The notes beneath the pieces were generated by a model. That model saw only the letters and a list, made by a program, of their open reading frames with translations. It was not told the origin of the DNA and searched no databases. A DNA stretch of 64,000 nucleotides from Anodontia alba. Lineage: Eukaryota > Mollusca > Bivalvia > Lucinida > Lucinidae. The translations under genes and the position numbers were made by a program. Below are positions 11,865 through 24,028 of the stretch, piece by piece. Within the stretch, counting starts at the first letter, position 1; each line of letters opens with the position of its first letter. The stretch is from assembly GCA_964016985.1 (NCBI GenBank), contig OZ024828.1, positions 31,821,129 to 31,885,128 on the forward strand, given 5' to 3'.

Positions 11865-12487
11865 GATAGCAACTCTGTTAGAATTGTTTTACCGTGTCAT
11901 GAAAAACTGTCTACTCTAAACGGAAGGAATTTATTCCCTTGAAGAAAAGACCCTTTTCAGAATGGGCTTGGTGTTCAGGAAAACAAGTATTAAATCCCAC
12001 AAATTGTCTTCTTTGTTTAAATTGATGGGCAACTTAACATGTGTTTCACGGGGATTACCGTATTTTGCCTAATTACCTTTATACGCGCACAGTCAAGCAA
12101 TTTTGCAGTGTTCAAATTACAGCTCGTGTTCTGGTATCATTCCTTTTCGGTATAAAAACAGGAAATCAGAAAAAAAAATCGCAAAAGTATTAATTAACAA
12201 TAATCAATAGCCCCATGAAGTTATCTCCTTACATGTATATTTCTTTATAGTGCTTATCAGAGGGATATTGTAATAGAAGTGTTTCCAGTAATTTTAAAAA
12301 TCTTAAACGCACAGTGCGATAATTAAGTCGAATACGGCATGTGTTTTTTCGTTGTGTCTTGAGGCTTGTTCTGCAAATCAGGCTTGGGAAACTCCATCTT
12401 TGAGATGCGACTATGTATCAAGGAATGCGTTTGCCTCATTGGTGACTTTACATGTAAATTGTATAGTTTCGTAAAAACTATAACATC
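11865..12487. other. No gene; short hairpin-type repeat near 11895-11985
   Basis: CTGTCTACTCTAAACGGAAG and GACCCTTTTCAGAATGGGCT are diverged versions of phrases seen near 4500, 22560 and 32530, so a small interspersed repeat is likely. The rest is unassigned. Confidence 0.4.
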
Positions 12488-13170
12488 CTATTTGAAAATC
12501 CTAGAGGACTTTTCTTGACTATGCGCTGATGTCATGGTGACGTCGTCGGCAAAGCCGAGCCAAATGATACGGGGTAATGACACTGACGCTAAAATATAGT
12601 CTTCCAGAATTACAATGTTAGCGATCTTGTTGTCCATAGCTTTGCCTTTAACTTGGAGGTAATGCTGACTTTTGAATTCAAAACTAATGTATTTCAGAGC
12701 AATTTCAAGAAGTTCCACTAACATATTGGTATGTGCGTTATTTGTTACTTCGTCGTCTTTCAAACATCTTTTTTTACACGTTTAATACGGTTTATTGCCT
12801 TCGTCGTGTGCGTGTACACTACTGTGGCATCCAACGATACCACTATGGAAATTGAGGCACTGGGTTAGCCTTAGCAAGATGCAGGAGATTGTCAGTAGTA
12901 TACTTTAGTTGTGCCGGTAGGACGCAGATGTTGATAAATAAATGCTATTTTCTCCATTTGCTGATACTATAGATTGTTCCGGATTACTTTTTTTTGTGAA
13001 TCTTCCAGGTATAGGGTCGTCAACTACAACATACTCTCTGTCTTTATCAGTAATTGCAGTCGCCATCAACGAATTTGTCAACTACTTCAGCGACGCGTTT
13101 GTTTTAAACTGTAAAGTGTGTGCTGCTCGATCAGATATCACAGTCGACAAGAGTTGCTAATTAAAGCGGC
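12488..13170 (-). pseudogene. Canonical Penelope-like reverse transcriptase, fragment
   Basis: On the minus strand, going from high to low coordinate, I see a SIVSANGEN block (cf. the Penelope 'RPIVSANG' block) near 13000-12970. A SLDATVVYTHT block (motif A, normally SLDVTSLYTNI) lies near 12830. A 91-residue open frame (12763-12488) follows with LLEIALKYISFEF, HYLQVKGKAMDNKIA (motif B, usually KGTAMGTKMAP) and WLGFADDVTMTSAHS (motif C region). Motif B has lost its glycine. Stops and frameshifts separate the blocks. It is a different Penelope-like lineage from the three copies around it. Confidence 0.72.
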
Positions 13171-14441
13171 CAAGGAATACAATTTCCTCTTCAAACTATT
13201 GAAGTAAGCATTGATAGAGAAACCTCTAATATCTTATAGTCGACGAAAGCACCTGCGTGACATTCGAAAGCAAACATATAAGCAAAGATAACCATAAAAA
13301 AGGTAAGAGAAAAGTCCAGGGAGTGCCACAATCACAAACCGCAGCCCTTCCCAGACACCAAGAGGAAGAGGAAACCGACAACACCAAACAAGCACAAATC
13401 GAACAAACGTACGAAAAGCACTAAGAGTAGTTCTCTCTTCCCCAAGCGAAGTAATCGCAATGCTAAAAGGACTGAAAAACACACGAAAAAATAACACAAG
13501 GTAAGACATACAACAAATCGCCTCGTAAACCACAAAGCAACAAAGAGTAAGACTAAAACCGGGACCTTATAACGGTCAGTAGAGTAAACCACCGGAGGGT
13601 TTAAAGCATTTTTCAGCTAGCCAACTTCACCCTGGGTCACGATGCTACTCTTAATACAGAAACACATAAAAATGCTGTTCGCATAAAGGCTCCCAACTCA
13701 GTCAATGCATCAAAGTGAAAACACCAAAATCAAATTAATCACTATAATAAACAAAGACGAGTACTCATAGCTAATTCTACTGTATGCCAGAGTAAATGAA
13801 AACCCATAGTTGAACCACGGCGGGCCAAGCCAAAGACATATCGTCAAGCCAAAACCCACTGGTTAAAATTTTACGAGGATGCCGTCAGTGAGTCTAAGGC
13901 ACCGAACCGACGTCGTGCAATTAAAGAGTGAAGCATAGCCGTCGACAATGAATCGGTTGACAACTAGGCATGCAGTCTACCGCATAATATCCATGCTGTA
14001 GCCAATTCTATTATAACGGTTAATAAGTTTTCTGAATTGCTCCGAAAAGTTAGAATTTCCTACATTTTTTTCTAAATATGTACACTAAATCACCGCCAAA
14101 TTCTGGTTCCGATATATCTTGTTGCAGAAGTGTTATCAGACGGACGCTATATTTTTCTACAAAGGCACTGTGTCTGCGATAAAATTTCGAAAACGCCGTA
14201 CGAAGTTCAAAATAACGATAGCCCTACCTAAGAAGTTTGGCAAAAAAGGCTTTATTACGGCAGTTAAAGTCACTAAAATTTGAAGAAGCTCTGGCGAATC
14301 TAATTGAGATATGTATACCCCATATGAGGTACGCTGGTGGACATCGCCATCCAGAAAAGGGAAATTGACTATATCAAAATAAAATCGTCCCGTTTATCAT
14401 AAAGTTTGGTGGAAACTGTACCATTAGATATACATAGATTC

Positions 14442-14444
14442 AAA

Positions 14445-14483
<39 letters not shown>

Positions 14484-14485
14484 AA
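14442..14485. repeat. (AATA)n microsatellite
   Basis: Tetranucleotide run AATAAATAAATA in the retroelement copy; the plus-strand copy lacks it. Confidence 0.95.
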
Positions 14486-16270
14486 AATATGTCTCGGTAT
14501 CGGAAGAATTTGCTCTATTTCATTGGAGTTCTGTAGGGTATATGCTGTCCATCATTTGGACAAAGTAAATATTGTCAATATCTTATATATCATCAAGGTA
14601 TCTTGAAGTTGACTTGAAAGCCTCAATAATGTCAGCCTAATTTTCATGTGAGAAAGATTTCATGAAATCTCTCATAATAAAAAAGAAACAAATCTGCAAC
14701 AAGAGGAGCACAGTTAGTTCCCATCGGAATACCAATAGTTTATCTGTAAAGTTTAGTTCCAAATCTAATAAAATTATTATCCAAAAGATAAACAAGGGCA
14801 TCACAGACTTTTTGACACGGCCATAAATTGTGATTATTGTATACATCAGATGTGAAAAAAAGCACATTCTTCGTTGCAAGCCAAAAATTGGGTATTCTCC
14901 CGAATAAACGTTCCGTTTATTAAATCAATAAGTTTATCTTTTATTTATAAGATTTTGCGGTAACGTAGTATACATTGTAGAAAAATCATATGTAGACAAT
15001 TTAGAAGCCTGAAAGTTTTTAGATTTGAATTTATTAAGAACGTCATTGGAATTTTTTAATTGACCAAAAATAGTTAATTCCGTCCCTTTCGTATACAATA
15101 TCATAGTATCTAATCCAATGTTTTTGAAAAGCAGTAAGGCATGAAGTTAGCGGTTTCGACAAACCAGTAGTCGTATATGAACTAGAATTAGCAATGAAAT
15201 GTGCTTTATAAGGTCGTTAATGAAGTTTCGGTAACCAATGTAAGGTGGGAAGTCTGTTTTGTTTTTCTTTAATACTCACTGCAAACGTAGTAGTAATATC
15301 GATAGAATGAGTATTAACAATAGATCTCTCGTCAGTAGAAATCCATTCATATGTTTTGATACTACCAAGTTCTTGTATTAGAATATTGATATAATGAAGT
15401 AGTCACACAACAACAACATTATTAGCAGTTTTATCAGCTGGAGCTAAAACATACTTCCTATGACATTCTTGGATACCTTGTTTCAAATATCGAAAAGATA
15501 ATTTAGGCTTAGGAGGGAGAAGATCAAGGTTATTAGAGTAAAATAACACACGTTCATCAATGATCTTAAAAATCTTTAATTTCCAATTAGTTAAAGCATT
15601 AGACTCAACATGCTCTTGTTAACACCAACGCGTACAATAATCGTTTAAAGCACTAGCAATTGTTTCCCGACATTTACTGAAATCAAAGTGTGCTGGGAAT
15701 CTCTATTAAGGTCCTTTTGAAATAACTGAACGGATTCGTGAATCAGTTATAACCTTCAAGTTACCAGTGACAATATGACCCGCTGGTTGATAACAAAATT
15801 TAGAATCTTTACAATCTCAAGAATCATGGAAACTAGTTTCAATGTCAAGATCAGAAAGTAATCTATTGAAATTAAGTATAGTATTACGGATAGGTTTGTA
15901 TAGGAGATTCTGCGTTTTCAAAATATAAAGGTATAGCTGATATAACATTATTATCTCGAAATATGCTAGGTAAATCTATGAATTCAATACCTTTGGTAAT
16001 GAATAGAATTTTGATGACGTGTCTAATGTGGTTAATTTTAGAATCAATGTAAGAACGAAGAGCATGTTGAGTATATAACAGCTAGTAAGGAGAGCTGCTT
16101 CATACAGATCATGTTTTCGATCATAAAATTTATTCACTTCATTATCTTAATTACGTAATGAAAAAATTGACAGTGACGCTAATTTAGAAAGCATTTGATG
16201 ACGTCTAGAATTTAAGAGAACATTTAAATCAAAAAGAGATAAGACAGTTTTATGTTTTTGTTTACAATTT

Positions 16271-16273
<3 letters not shown>

Positions 16274-16309
<36 letters not shown>
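16274..16309. repeat. Poly-T tract
   Basis: T run of about 36 bases inside the minus-strand retroelement copy. Confidence 0.95.
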
Positions 16310-16440
16310 CGCTTACCATGGGGTCGTTTATTACGTTTTTTTAATATCTAAAATGGGACAAACATCGAAATCCGGCATTTTAGAAATATTTCCTCCATGG
16401 TAAATATTATCATTAAATCCAAGTTCACGAAGCACAACTC

Positions 16441-16740
16441 TTCAAGGCACTAAACGAAGGTGTGTTGAGGAACAAATAAGGACAGAAAAAAAGCAAAATA
16501 TAAAACCAAACACGCACAAACAAAGGTTAATTGCAACAGAGGCACTTCGCTGGAACGGTCAGTAGGAAAAGTAGATGAGTGAGGGATGCTTTAGACAGTT
16601 TTAATCGCGTGAGACCTTACCTGTAATCCGATGCAGCTCCAAGTCAGTATGTGTTTGCTCCACATAGGGGACCTCTACCTCATTTGTGAAAACATTCAAG
16701 TACTTAGCGGTCTCGCATCTCCCAAAACACTGTGGACGAG
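16441..16740 (-). mobile_element. Possible 3'-region of a further Penelope-like copy
   Basis: GGAACGGTCAGTAGGAAAAG and the neighbouring GGGATGCTTTAGACAGTTTT resemble the family's 3' region at 13570-13610 (ACGGTCAGTAGAGTAAACC and GGGTTTAAAGCATTTTTC). It lies immediately 5' of the full minus copy, as expected for the partial tandem arrangement common in Penelope-like elements. The similarity is weak. Confidence 0.35.
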
Positions 16741-17945
16741 GTAATAAAAGTATGCAAAGTGTGTAAAACAAACTACGATACTAGGCAGTGATATACATCT
16801 TAAACACAATGTCATCTGGAACACAAGAATGTTATCTTTCTGACAACCTGCAATACCTTCTACAGTAGTAAGTTAGTGAATCAGGAAACACAGAGAGTAA
16901 AAGAGGCGGAACGACGAACGAAAGACCATTTCAAACAAACCATCTAATACTGCGAAACACAGTATTTGTTTTCTTTATAAAATAATATTTCGTTCGTTTA
17001 CTAATTTCACAGAATATCATGCTATCATCTTTGAATTTGAATTGGAAACATGCGTCCTCTGAGGTTCCTGCTATATCTGATTTCATCACTTGAATTCAAT
17101 AATGTCGAAATTCCATGCAGACAAAACGATGTTAAACTCAGTTAATTAGTTCAGTTTCGACATAATATCATTCATTTTGTACAAGGAGCGTGATGCTGAG
17201 CATGACACTGTAGGTGTGTTTTTATAATAGGTCTTTACAATTGTCATAACTAACACAAGAACTGGTGTCTTAAATGCAAATCAAAAGCAATACTAATGAA
17301 CCGATAGTTCACCTGCATTCAAAGAAAAACGAGATAAAATAAATAAATAAATAAAAATAATTTCAGTGAATCAATCCATTAATTGATCAGTCAAATTCAT
17401 GTTACCATTTCGTAACTATTCACATGTCCATAATATTGTTACCGTGTTCAGTGTTTTCACGGCCGCGAGGAAAGTGTATGTCCGCCCTATATCCTGTTTG
17501 TTGGAATAAACACAAGTAGCTTCCACGTTTCATTAACTATAAAACGAAATATATTCGCACAAAACGTTCCTTGGATAACTGCATAGCTTGGTGGCAGTAT
17601 GACTTACTGGACGGCTTATCACAGAACAAGCTGCGTATTAAAGTCTAGAAAACAATTGTTTGTGTCGGTTTCTTCTGATTTCACGAAATATATGAGACAA
17701 CGCTCATACCCTAATAGGGTGTCTAAAAGGATCATACTTAGAATTAACTTAGAAGTGCTTGATTCAGCAGTTATTCCATGACGTGCCTGTATGGAAAGCA
17801 ATGGGGAGTTAATTGTGGTGCAGTGCCCGTTTGCTGCTTTCAATCCGGTGCAAAAGGGAAGAAAATGATTGTTTACTGAAAATGATAACAGAAAGGTCCC
17901 GGTCAACATATTCAAACACGCAAACATGTAGTACACTAGACGAAG
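16741..17945. other. No gene recognised (spacer between head-to-head retroelements)
   Basis: About 1.2 kb with only short frames and an ATAA run near 17337-17355. No element ends are visible. Confidence 0.5.
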
Positions 17946-19699
17946 TTGAACTCTGACTCTTGGCTTCAGCGTAATTATATTCGTATTCCCAATGATCTAT
18001 TGAAAATAGAGACTGCTTTAAATAATTGGAAATTAAAGATTTTTAAGATCATTGATGAACGTGTGTTATTTTACTCTAATAACCTTGATCTTCTCCCTCC
18101 TAAGCCTAAATTATCTTTTCGATATTTGAAACAAGGTATCCAAGAATTACAAAGGAAGTTTGTTTTGGCTCCAGCTGATAAAGCTGCTAATAATGTTGTT
18201 GTTGTGTGACGCCTTTATTATATCAATACTCTAAAACAAGAATTTGGTAGAACCAAAACATATAAATGGATTTCTACTGACGAGAGATCTATTGTTAATA
18301 TCCATTCTATCGATATTACTGCTAAGTTTGCAGTGAGTATTAAAGAAAAGCAAGACAGACTTCCTACGTTATATTGGTTACCGAAACTTCATAAACGACC
18401 TTATAAAGCACGTTTCATTGCTAATTCTAGTTCTTGTACGACTACTGCTTTGTCCAAACTGCTAACTTCATGCCTTACTGCTGTTAAAAAGCATTGGATT
18501 AGATACTATGATACTGTTTACGAAAGGGACGGAATTAACTATTTTTGGTAAATTAAAAATTCTAATGATATTCTCAATAAATTTAAATCTAAAAACTTTC
18601 AGGCTTCTAAATTGTCTACATATGATTTTTCTACACTGTATACTACGTTACCTTATCGTCTTATAAAAGATAAACTTATTGATTTAATTAACCAAACGTT
18701 TATTCGGGAGAATACCCAATATTTGGCTTGCAACGAAGAATGTGCTTTTTTCACTTCTGATGTATATAATAATCGCAATTTATGGTCATGTCAAAAAGTC
18801 TGTGATGCCCTTGTTTATCTTTTGGATAATATTTTTATTAGCTTTGGAACTAAACTTTATAGACAAACTATTGGTATTCCAATGGGAACTAATTGTGCTC
18901 CTCTTGTTGCAGATTTGTTTCTTTTTTGTTATGAGAGAGATTTCTTGAAGTCCCTCTCACGTGAAAATCAGGCTGACATTATTGAGGCTTTTAATTCAAC
19001 TTCAAGATACCTTGACGATTTATTAAATATTGACAATATTAACTTTGACCAAATGGTGGACCGGATATACCCTACAGAACTCCAATTAAATAGAGTAAAT
19101 TCTTCCTATACCGAAGCATCTTTTTTGGATTTGAATCTATGTATATCTAATGGTACAGTTTCCACCAAAAGTTATGATAAACGGGACGATTTTGATTTTG
19201 ATATAGTCAATTTCCCTTTTCTGGATGGCGATATCCCCCGGCGTACCTCATATGGGGTATACATATCTGAACTTATAAGTTTCGCCAGAGCTTCTTCAAA
19301 TCTTAATGACTTTAACTACCGTAATAAAGCCCTTACTGCCAAACTTCTTAGGCAGGGCTATCGGTATTTTAAACTTCGTTTTCGAAATTTTATCGCAGAC
19401 ACAGTGCCTTGTTAGAAAAATATAGCGTCAGTCTGAAAACACTTTTGCAACAAGGTATATCGGAACCCGAATTTTACGGTGACTTAGTGTACAGATTTAG
19501 ATAAACTGTAGGTAAATCTAACTTTTCGGAGCCATTCAGAAAACTTATTAACCGTTATACAAGAATTGGCTATAGCCTGGATATTATGCGGCAGACTGCA
19601 TGCCTAGTTGTCAACCCAGTCATTGTTGATGGCTATGCTTCACTCTTTAATTGCACGACGGCGGTTCGGGCCTCAGACTCAATGACGGCCTCTTCGTAA
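17946..19699 (+). pseudogene. Penelope-like reverse transcriptase with two stops and a frameshift
   Basis: One frame runs from 17946 to about 19378, broken only by TGA at 18207-18209 and TAA at 18549-18551. The code then shifts by one frame and continues to TAA at 19697-19699, with a further in-frame TAA at 19502. Blocks in order: LLPPKPKLSFRYLKQGIQEL, APADKAANNVVVV, a LPTLYWLPKLHKRPYKARFI block, motif A YDFSTLYTTLP (from about 18621), motif B IGIPMGTNCAPLVADLF (about 18871), motif C RYLDDLL (about 19006) and a C-terminal ASDSMTASS. Both catalytic aspartates of motif C are present. The apparent starts at 17946 and 18612 are TTG codons, so no true start is visible. The enzyme would have been element-encoded; this copy is dead. 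Confidence 0.8.
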
Positions 19700-20283
19700 A
19701 ATTTTAACCAGTGGGTTGGGGCTTGGCGATATGTCTTTGGCTTGGCCCGCCGTGGTTCAACTTTTGGTTTTCATTTACTCTGGCATACAGTAGAATTAGC
19801 CATGAGTACTCGTCTTTGTTTATTATAGTGATTAATTTGATTTTATGTTTTCGCTTTGACGCATTGTCTGAGTTGGAAGCCTTTATGCGAACCGAATTTT
19901 TATGTATTTATGTATTAAGAGTAGCATCGGGACCCAGGGTGAAGTTAACTATCTGTAAAAGTGCTTTAAACCCCCCGGTGGTTTGCTCTACCGGCCCTTC
20001 TAAGGCGGTGGTCCCGGTGTTAGTCTTACTCCTTGTTGCTTTGTGGTTTATTCTACGAGGCGATTTGTTGTTTGTCTTTCCGTGTGTCATTTTGTTCTTG
20101 TGTTTTTCAGTCCTTTTAGTATTGCGATTACCTCGCTTGGGGAAGAGAGAGCTAATCTTAGTGCTTTTCGTACGTTTGTTTGGTTTATGCTTGTTTAGAT
20201 TTATCGGTTTCCTCTTCCTCTTGGGGTCTGGGAAGGGCTGCGGTTTGTGATTGTGGCACTCCCTGGACTTTTCTCTTACTTTT
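19700..20283 (+). other. Conserved 3' region of the Penelope-like family
   Basis: Follows the RT stop and is kept in all three large copies. One plus frame (19711-20250) is open and encodes a very hydrophobic 179-residue chain. The opposite strand (20381-19908) is also open, encodes a Lys/Arg-rich chain, and part of that frame is retained in the 13.3-kb and 39.2-kb copies. It could be an untranslated structural RNA region, a hydrophobic ORF or an antisense ORF. I cannot decide. Confidence 0.5.
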
Positions 20284-20871
20284 TGTTCGCTAGACAAAGA
20301 AATGAATACATTTACAATACATTCACAATGTGTGGAGAAACAAGACAGGTAAGTAATACATAATACAGGATAGTATGCCATTTTCTTGTTTGGAGACTGT
20401 TAGTTGCCAAACACAGGTAAAGCACGGGCTCACGAATTGGTGATAGTTTCTGGTTACAAATAAATCCCTGTAGCATACAATATTTGATATTTGGGTGATC
20501 CTTATCATTTAAGGCTCTACAAAATTGCGAGAACAGCTTTATATAGTATGCTGTTGTTTGTCTTTCTATGAAGAGACGCAACAAAACCGACTTTCCTTAT
20601 TTCATTCTTCTCTATGTTCTTGTTCCAAAGGATCTGTGTTCAGTTTATTGTTATTGATATTTTGTTTTCCTCTGACGACGATGTATGAGAATTCCTGCTA
20701 TGTAGCACAATGTGTTCTTTCAATCGGATTGCATCGGTCCGAAGATCCTAAAAGTGCTAAAACTTTGGAACTCAAAGTTAACAATTTGTGTAGAAACACA
20801 TTTGTCAGTTACTAAATAGGGTACACCTTCATTCTAGACAAACAACAAATGGCAGTATTAATTATATGGTA
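20284..20871. other. No gene recognised
   Basis: Short frames on both strands; no match to known families. Confidence 0.5.
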
Positions 20872-21492
20872 CGAGGGTCCTGCAAAAAGTTATGACACTG
20901 GGTTCGGATTACTTCAGTGCTACGTTTTATCAAACATATTTTTATTACAAACCTTCAAAGTATTCCCCCTTTACTGAAATACATTTTTGTAACATTTTAC
21001 CCAGTCGCGAAGAGCAGATAAATAGTCTTTTTTTGGTATCTGTGGAGGCACTGATAAATAGCGCTGCCAAGAGAACTTCTAGACGTATACTTATTTTCAG
21101 AAAGCATTTTCGTTAGCCTTGGAAACAAAAAGAAGTCACAGGGACTCAGGTCAGGTGAACAAGGTGGATGGCTTAACACTGCCACCTTTCCAGAAGTCAA
21201 GAAAGACTTAACAACCTCACACTTATGAGAGGAGGCGTTGTCATGTAAATGGTGGACTCCTGACCATCCTTTGCTTGGTCGTTTCGTATTGTAACAAGTA
21301 AATTGGTCAATGTATATGACTGCATCTATTTCAATTTGAAATAACTCGGTCAATTGGAAAGCAATTTGAACGAAATAAACGGGTATCGTTAGTTATTCAA
21401 CACACCATTCAAGTGCAGTGAGACATTTTAAAATATACCTGAGATAAAACCAAGGAAGCCTATTAGTGACAGAACTTTTTGCAGAATCCTCG
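20872..21492 (-). mobile_element. Internally deleted mariner-type transposon, copy 1
   Basis: Ends are TA-CGAGGGTCCTGCAAAAAGTT on the left and AACTTTTTGCAGAATCCTCG-TA on the right, with TA flanks. It is 621 bp long, about half a full mariner. It encodes only the C-terminal half of a transposase on the minus strand. The copy at 45392-46013 has almost the same length and the same deletion. Confidence 0.9.
20997..21353 (-). pseudogene. Mariner transposase, C-terminal half, frameshifted
   Basis: The frame holds HDNASSHKCEVV with the second catalytic Asp, then SPDLSPCDFFLFPRL with the third. Exactly 34 residues separate these aspartates, which is the D34D spacing of the mariner family. The helix-turn-helix DNA-binding domain and the first Asp are missing. 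The last part has shifted frame (it ends QKKTIYLLFATG instead of the WVKRLQK...GEYFEGL type end seen at 45464). It cannot encode an active enzyme. Confidence 0.9.
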
Positions 21493-22030
21493 TACATATA
21501 AATGACTCTCCGTTCTAATTCAGTAATAGCATCCGTCTAGTAATACTTTAATGTCTTTGGCGAGGTCCGACATACAGCAATATCCGCCGAAACGTCAGAA
21601 AAATACCTTCAGACATATGCGTCCATCGAAGATACAGGATAACCTGCGCATTCGCGCGCTCTGATCAGAATCTTCAATGGGATAATTTTAGATGGCTAAG
21701 TATATAGATTTTTCATGCAGATAACAAAGACTCTGATCTGACTGCGCAGATGCGCAAGCTGGTTTGAGTCATCGTTGGACGCACATGTCAGAAAGTACGT
21801 TTTCACACGCTGCGGCTCATACCTTTATTTACATTCAGCTTTCATAACTTTTTCGGTGCCACATTTCAGGCGACATTTATCGTCTGTTTTTTTTTTTAAA
21901 CAAATTATAGCTTTGAAAGAAGTTTACATGTAAAGTTGAAAGACTGAATGTAAAACAGCGTAGATCCTGATGAGACGGCTCTTTTTGCAAAAGCCTATTA
22001 TTATCGCCTGTGGCAGTGAAAGATTTAAGC

Positions 22031-22031
<1 letters not shown>
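21493..22031. repeat. Interspersed GCGCAG-type palindromic repeat (about 21640-21860) in unassigned sequence
   Basis: CTGATCTGACTGCGCAGATG and GCGCAAGCTGGTTTGAG form an imperfect palindrome like those at 35715 and 46395. From about 21950, AAACAGCGTAGATCCTGATG is the left arm of the other palindromic family (27012, 47300). No gene. Confidence 0.5.

Positions 22032-22111
<80 letters not shown>
22032..22111. repeat. (TA)n microsatellite
   Basis: About 80 bp of pure TA repeat; frames over it (YIYIYI) are artefacts. Confidence 0.97.
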
Positions 22112-22113
<2 letters not shown>

Positions 22114-23019
22114 TAGTAGACACCTTAGCTTATGTCTGTTGACAGCCGGCATTAACTATGTTTTAGGTATGCACAAAATGTTCGTGCAAGTGATGCATTG
22201 ATACATATTATGGTTGTAGAAATTATTAACTACTTATCCAATATTTTATGTTTTCACATGACACATCGGCGTAAGGATGCATTGACAGAGATTGATCTGA
22301 CATTTTCACCCTAAACAGAGAGCTAATTTTTGCAGTGCTGATATGTAATCAATAAGATGTTTTACAGAAGCAAGATCAAGATCTTCAACAATATCGGTTC
22401 AGACGAGAATTAGATTTATCATCAATTTGTCAAACGCTAATACAATGACATACCTTTAGTCTAGAATAAACGCACAACAATTTTGTTTCTTAAGGTATAT
22501 GAATACACATTCAGGGATGACAACTCTGTCAAAACTGCTTTGCTTCCCTTCTAACTGGGGGTCTACTCTAGGAAAAGAAGAAATTGCTTCCGTATGGAAT
22601 ATATTATTTCCTTTTAGAATAGTCCCCTTTTCAGAAGGGGCTTTGTGAGTAGGAAAATGAAAGGTTTTCATAATGTGGACTTCCTTCTATAAATAGCGAA
22701 AATGTGCAAAGTACATCCAGCTACCTTAAGAGTTGAACAAACATTTTTAAACTACTAAATGAGCTAAATATAGAAAAGCTACACAAGATGAACGAAACCC
22801 GAAGACTCATACAGATTGGTTGAGAGCGCTTAATGCGCAAGGTTTGACTACAAGGTCTGGTTATTGTGTACTTGACGATGGACAATGGTGACATAGTGTG
22901 TTTTTCTTTTTTATAAATAAAATAAAAGCGCTGCAACCACTACAACATGCCCGCCATTTCGCCTACATCAAGCAAGTGCCACAACTCTGTCAAAAATAAA
23001 AAGTGTTCTACATGTTATG
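22112..23019. other. No gene; small hairpin repeat near 22540-22660
   Basis: The stretch GTCTACTCTAGGAAAAGAAG to CCCCTTTTCAGAAGGGGCTT is the best copy of the small interspersed repeat also seen near 4500, 11900 and 32530. The rest is unassigned. Confidence 0.45.
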
Positions 23020-24028
23020 TCCCTTTACATTTTTGCAAGGCCTCAAAAAAATCTCTGAAACCGTTTTCAAGTTATAGAAAGGGCACACATATGTGACTTG
23101 GACCACTGTTGACAATGTTCAAAGGGCGGTAACTCCAAAAGCAGGTAATTCAGAGTTACGGTTCTTGTGTTCTGCAAATATTATCATAGTGATATACATT
23201 TACATAGAGTATAAAGAAAATATCTCGAACAATTTTCAAGTTACAGAGTGGACACAATTATATTACAGAAATCACTATTTTCTAAGTTCAAAGGGCTATA
23301 ACTCCAAAAGGTGGTTAACCAGAGTTACGGTTCTTGTGTTTTGCACCTTGTTTTATAATGTTTTACATTTGCATAAAGTTTCATTAAAATATCTGTAATT
23401 GTTTGTAACTTACAGAGCGGACACGAGTATTTAGTAGAAATGGCTATTTTCAATATCTACAATGTTCAAAGGGCCGCAACTCCAAAAGTAGGTTAACCAG
23501 AGTTACGTTTTTGTGATCTGCAGATTGCTTTATAATGACTCATACTTATGAGAAGTTTCATCAAAATATCTGGAAAGGTTTTCAACTTACAGAGCAGACA
23601 CGAGAACAAGGTAGAAATGGATATGTTCAATGTTTAAAGGACAATAATTCCAAAAGTAGGCAAACCAGTTACCGTTTATATGTTCTGCACGTCACCTTAT
23701 AGTTCTTTACATTTGTGTGACGTTTCAAGACAATATCTCAAACGGTTTTTAACTTATAGAGCGAACAAGAGTACATGGTAGAAATGGCTTTGTTCAATGT
23801 TCAAAGGGCAATAACTCTAAAAGTAGGCAAACCAGTTACGGTTCATGTGTTCTGCAAGTTGTCTTACAGTTTTATATATTTGTGTGGTTTGGTGAAAATA
23901 CCTCGGACGGTATCAGAGTTATGGAGCAAACACGAATGATGGAAGCGCTGACGGACGGACAGACGAACACTCAACCTTTCGGACGGTATAACATAATACC
24001 CTCACCCCTTTTTTTGTGGCGGGGCATA
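23020..24028 (+). repeat. Tandem array 1, ~170-bp monomer, five units, with tail
   Basis: AACTCCAAAAG or close variants recur near 23131, 23300, 23478, 23647 and 23813, giving a period of 166-178 bp. Each unit has GTTCAAAGGGC, a CAGAGTTACGGTTC-like phrase and ATATCT before TTTTCAACTTACAGAGC. After the last unit comes GCTGACGGACGGACAGACGA and a tail ending GGCGGGGCATAAAA. Non-coding. Its plan resembles the arrays at 37530, 49760, 50160, 59190, 60725 and 62560. Confidence 0.88.

Larger units (their letters stand above)
13871..16430 (-). pseudogene. Penelope-like reverse transcriptase, many stops
   Basis: Minus-strand coding remnant. Blocks recognisable in order are an NDNIYHGGNISKMPDFDVC block near 16410-16350, an APADKTANNVVVV block near 15450-15405, a LYWLPKLH block near 15240, motif A (STYDFSTLYTT) near 14990, motif B (GIPMGTNCAP) near 14725 and motif C (YLDDLL) near 14590. 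The C-terminal block ends DSLTASS before the stop at 13871-13873. Numerous stops and frame changes interrupt it. The upstream ~900 bp are absent from the plus-strand copy, so this copy shows more of the family's N-terminal region. Confidence 0.72.
13250..16440 (-). mobile_element. Penelope-like retroelement, longest copy
   Basis: Minus-strand copy of the same family as 17946-20283 and longer at its 5' end. The 3' boundary is near 13300, where the sequence (AAAAGTCCAGGGAGTGCC in plus orientation) matches the 3' ends at 20283 and 39288. Head-to-head with the plus copy, the two form a large inverted pair separated by about 1.5 kb. It includes an ATAA microsatellite (14442-14485) and a poly-T tract (16274-16309). 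Confidence 0.78.
17946..20283 (+). mobile_element. Penelope-like retroelement, best-preserved copy
   Basis: RT gene remnant (17946-19699) followed by about 580 bp of conserved 3' region ending TGGACTTTTCTCTTAC near 20283. The same 3' end occurs at 13300 (minus) and as a short insert at 39170-39288. The element is 5' truncated relative to 13250-16440. I see no LTR and no GIY-YIG endonuclease motif, so the exact Penelope-like subgroup is open. Confidence 0.75.

Noticed and set aside
22010..22201. YIYIYI frames
   Set aside because: Translations of TA microsatellites; same at 31955, 44959 and 45236.
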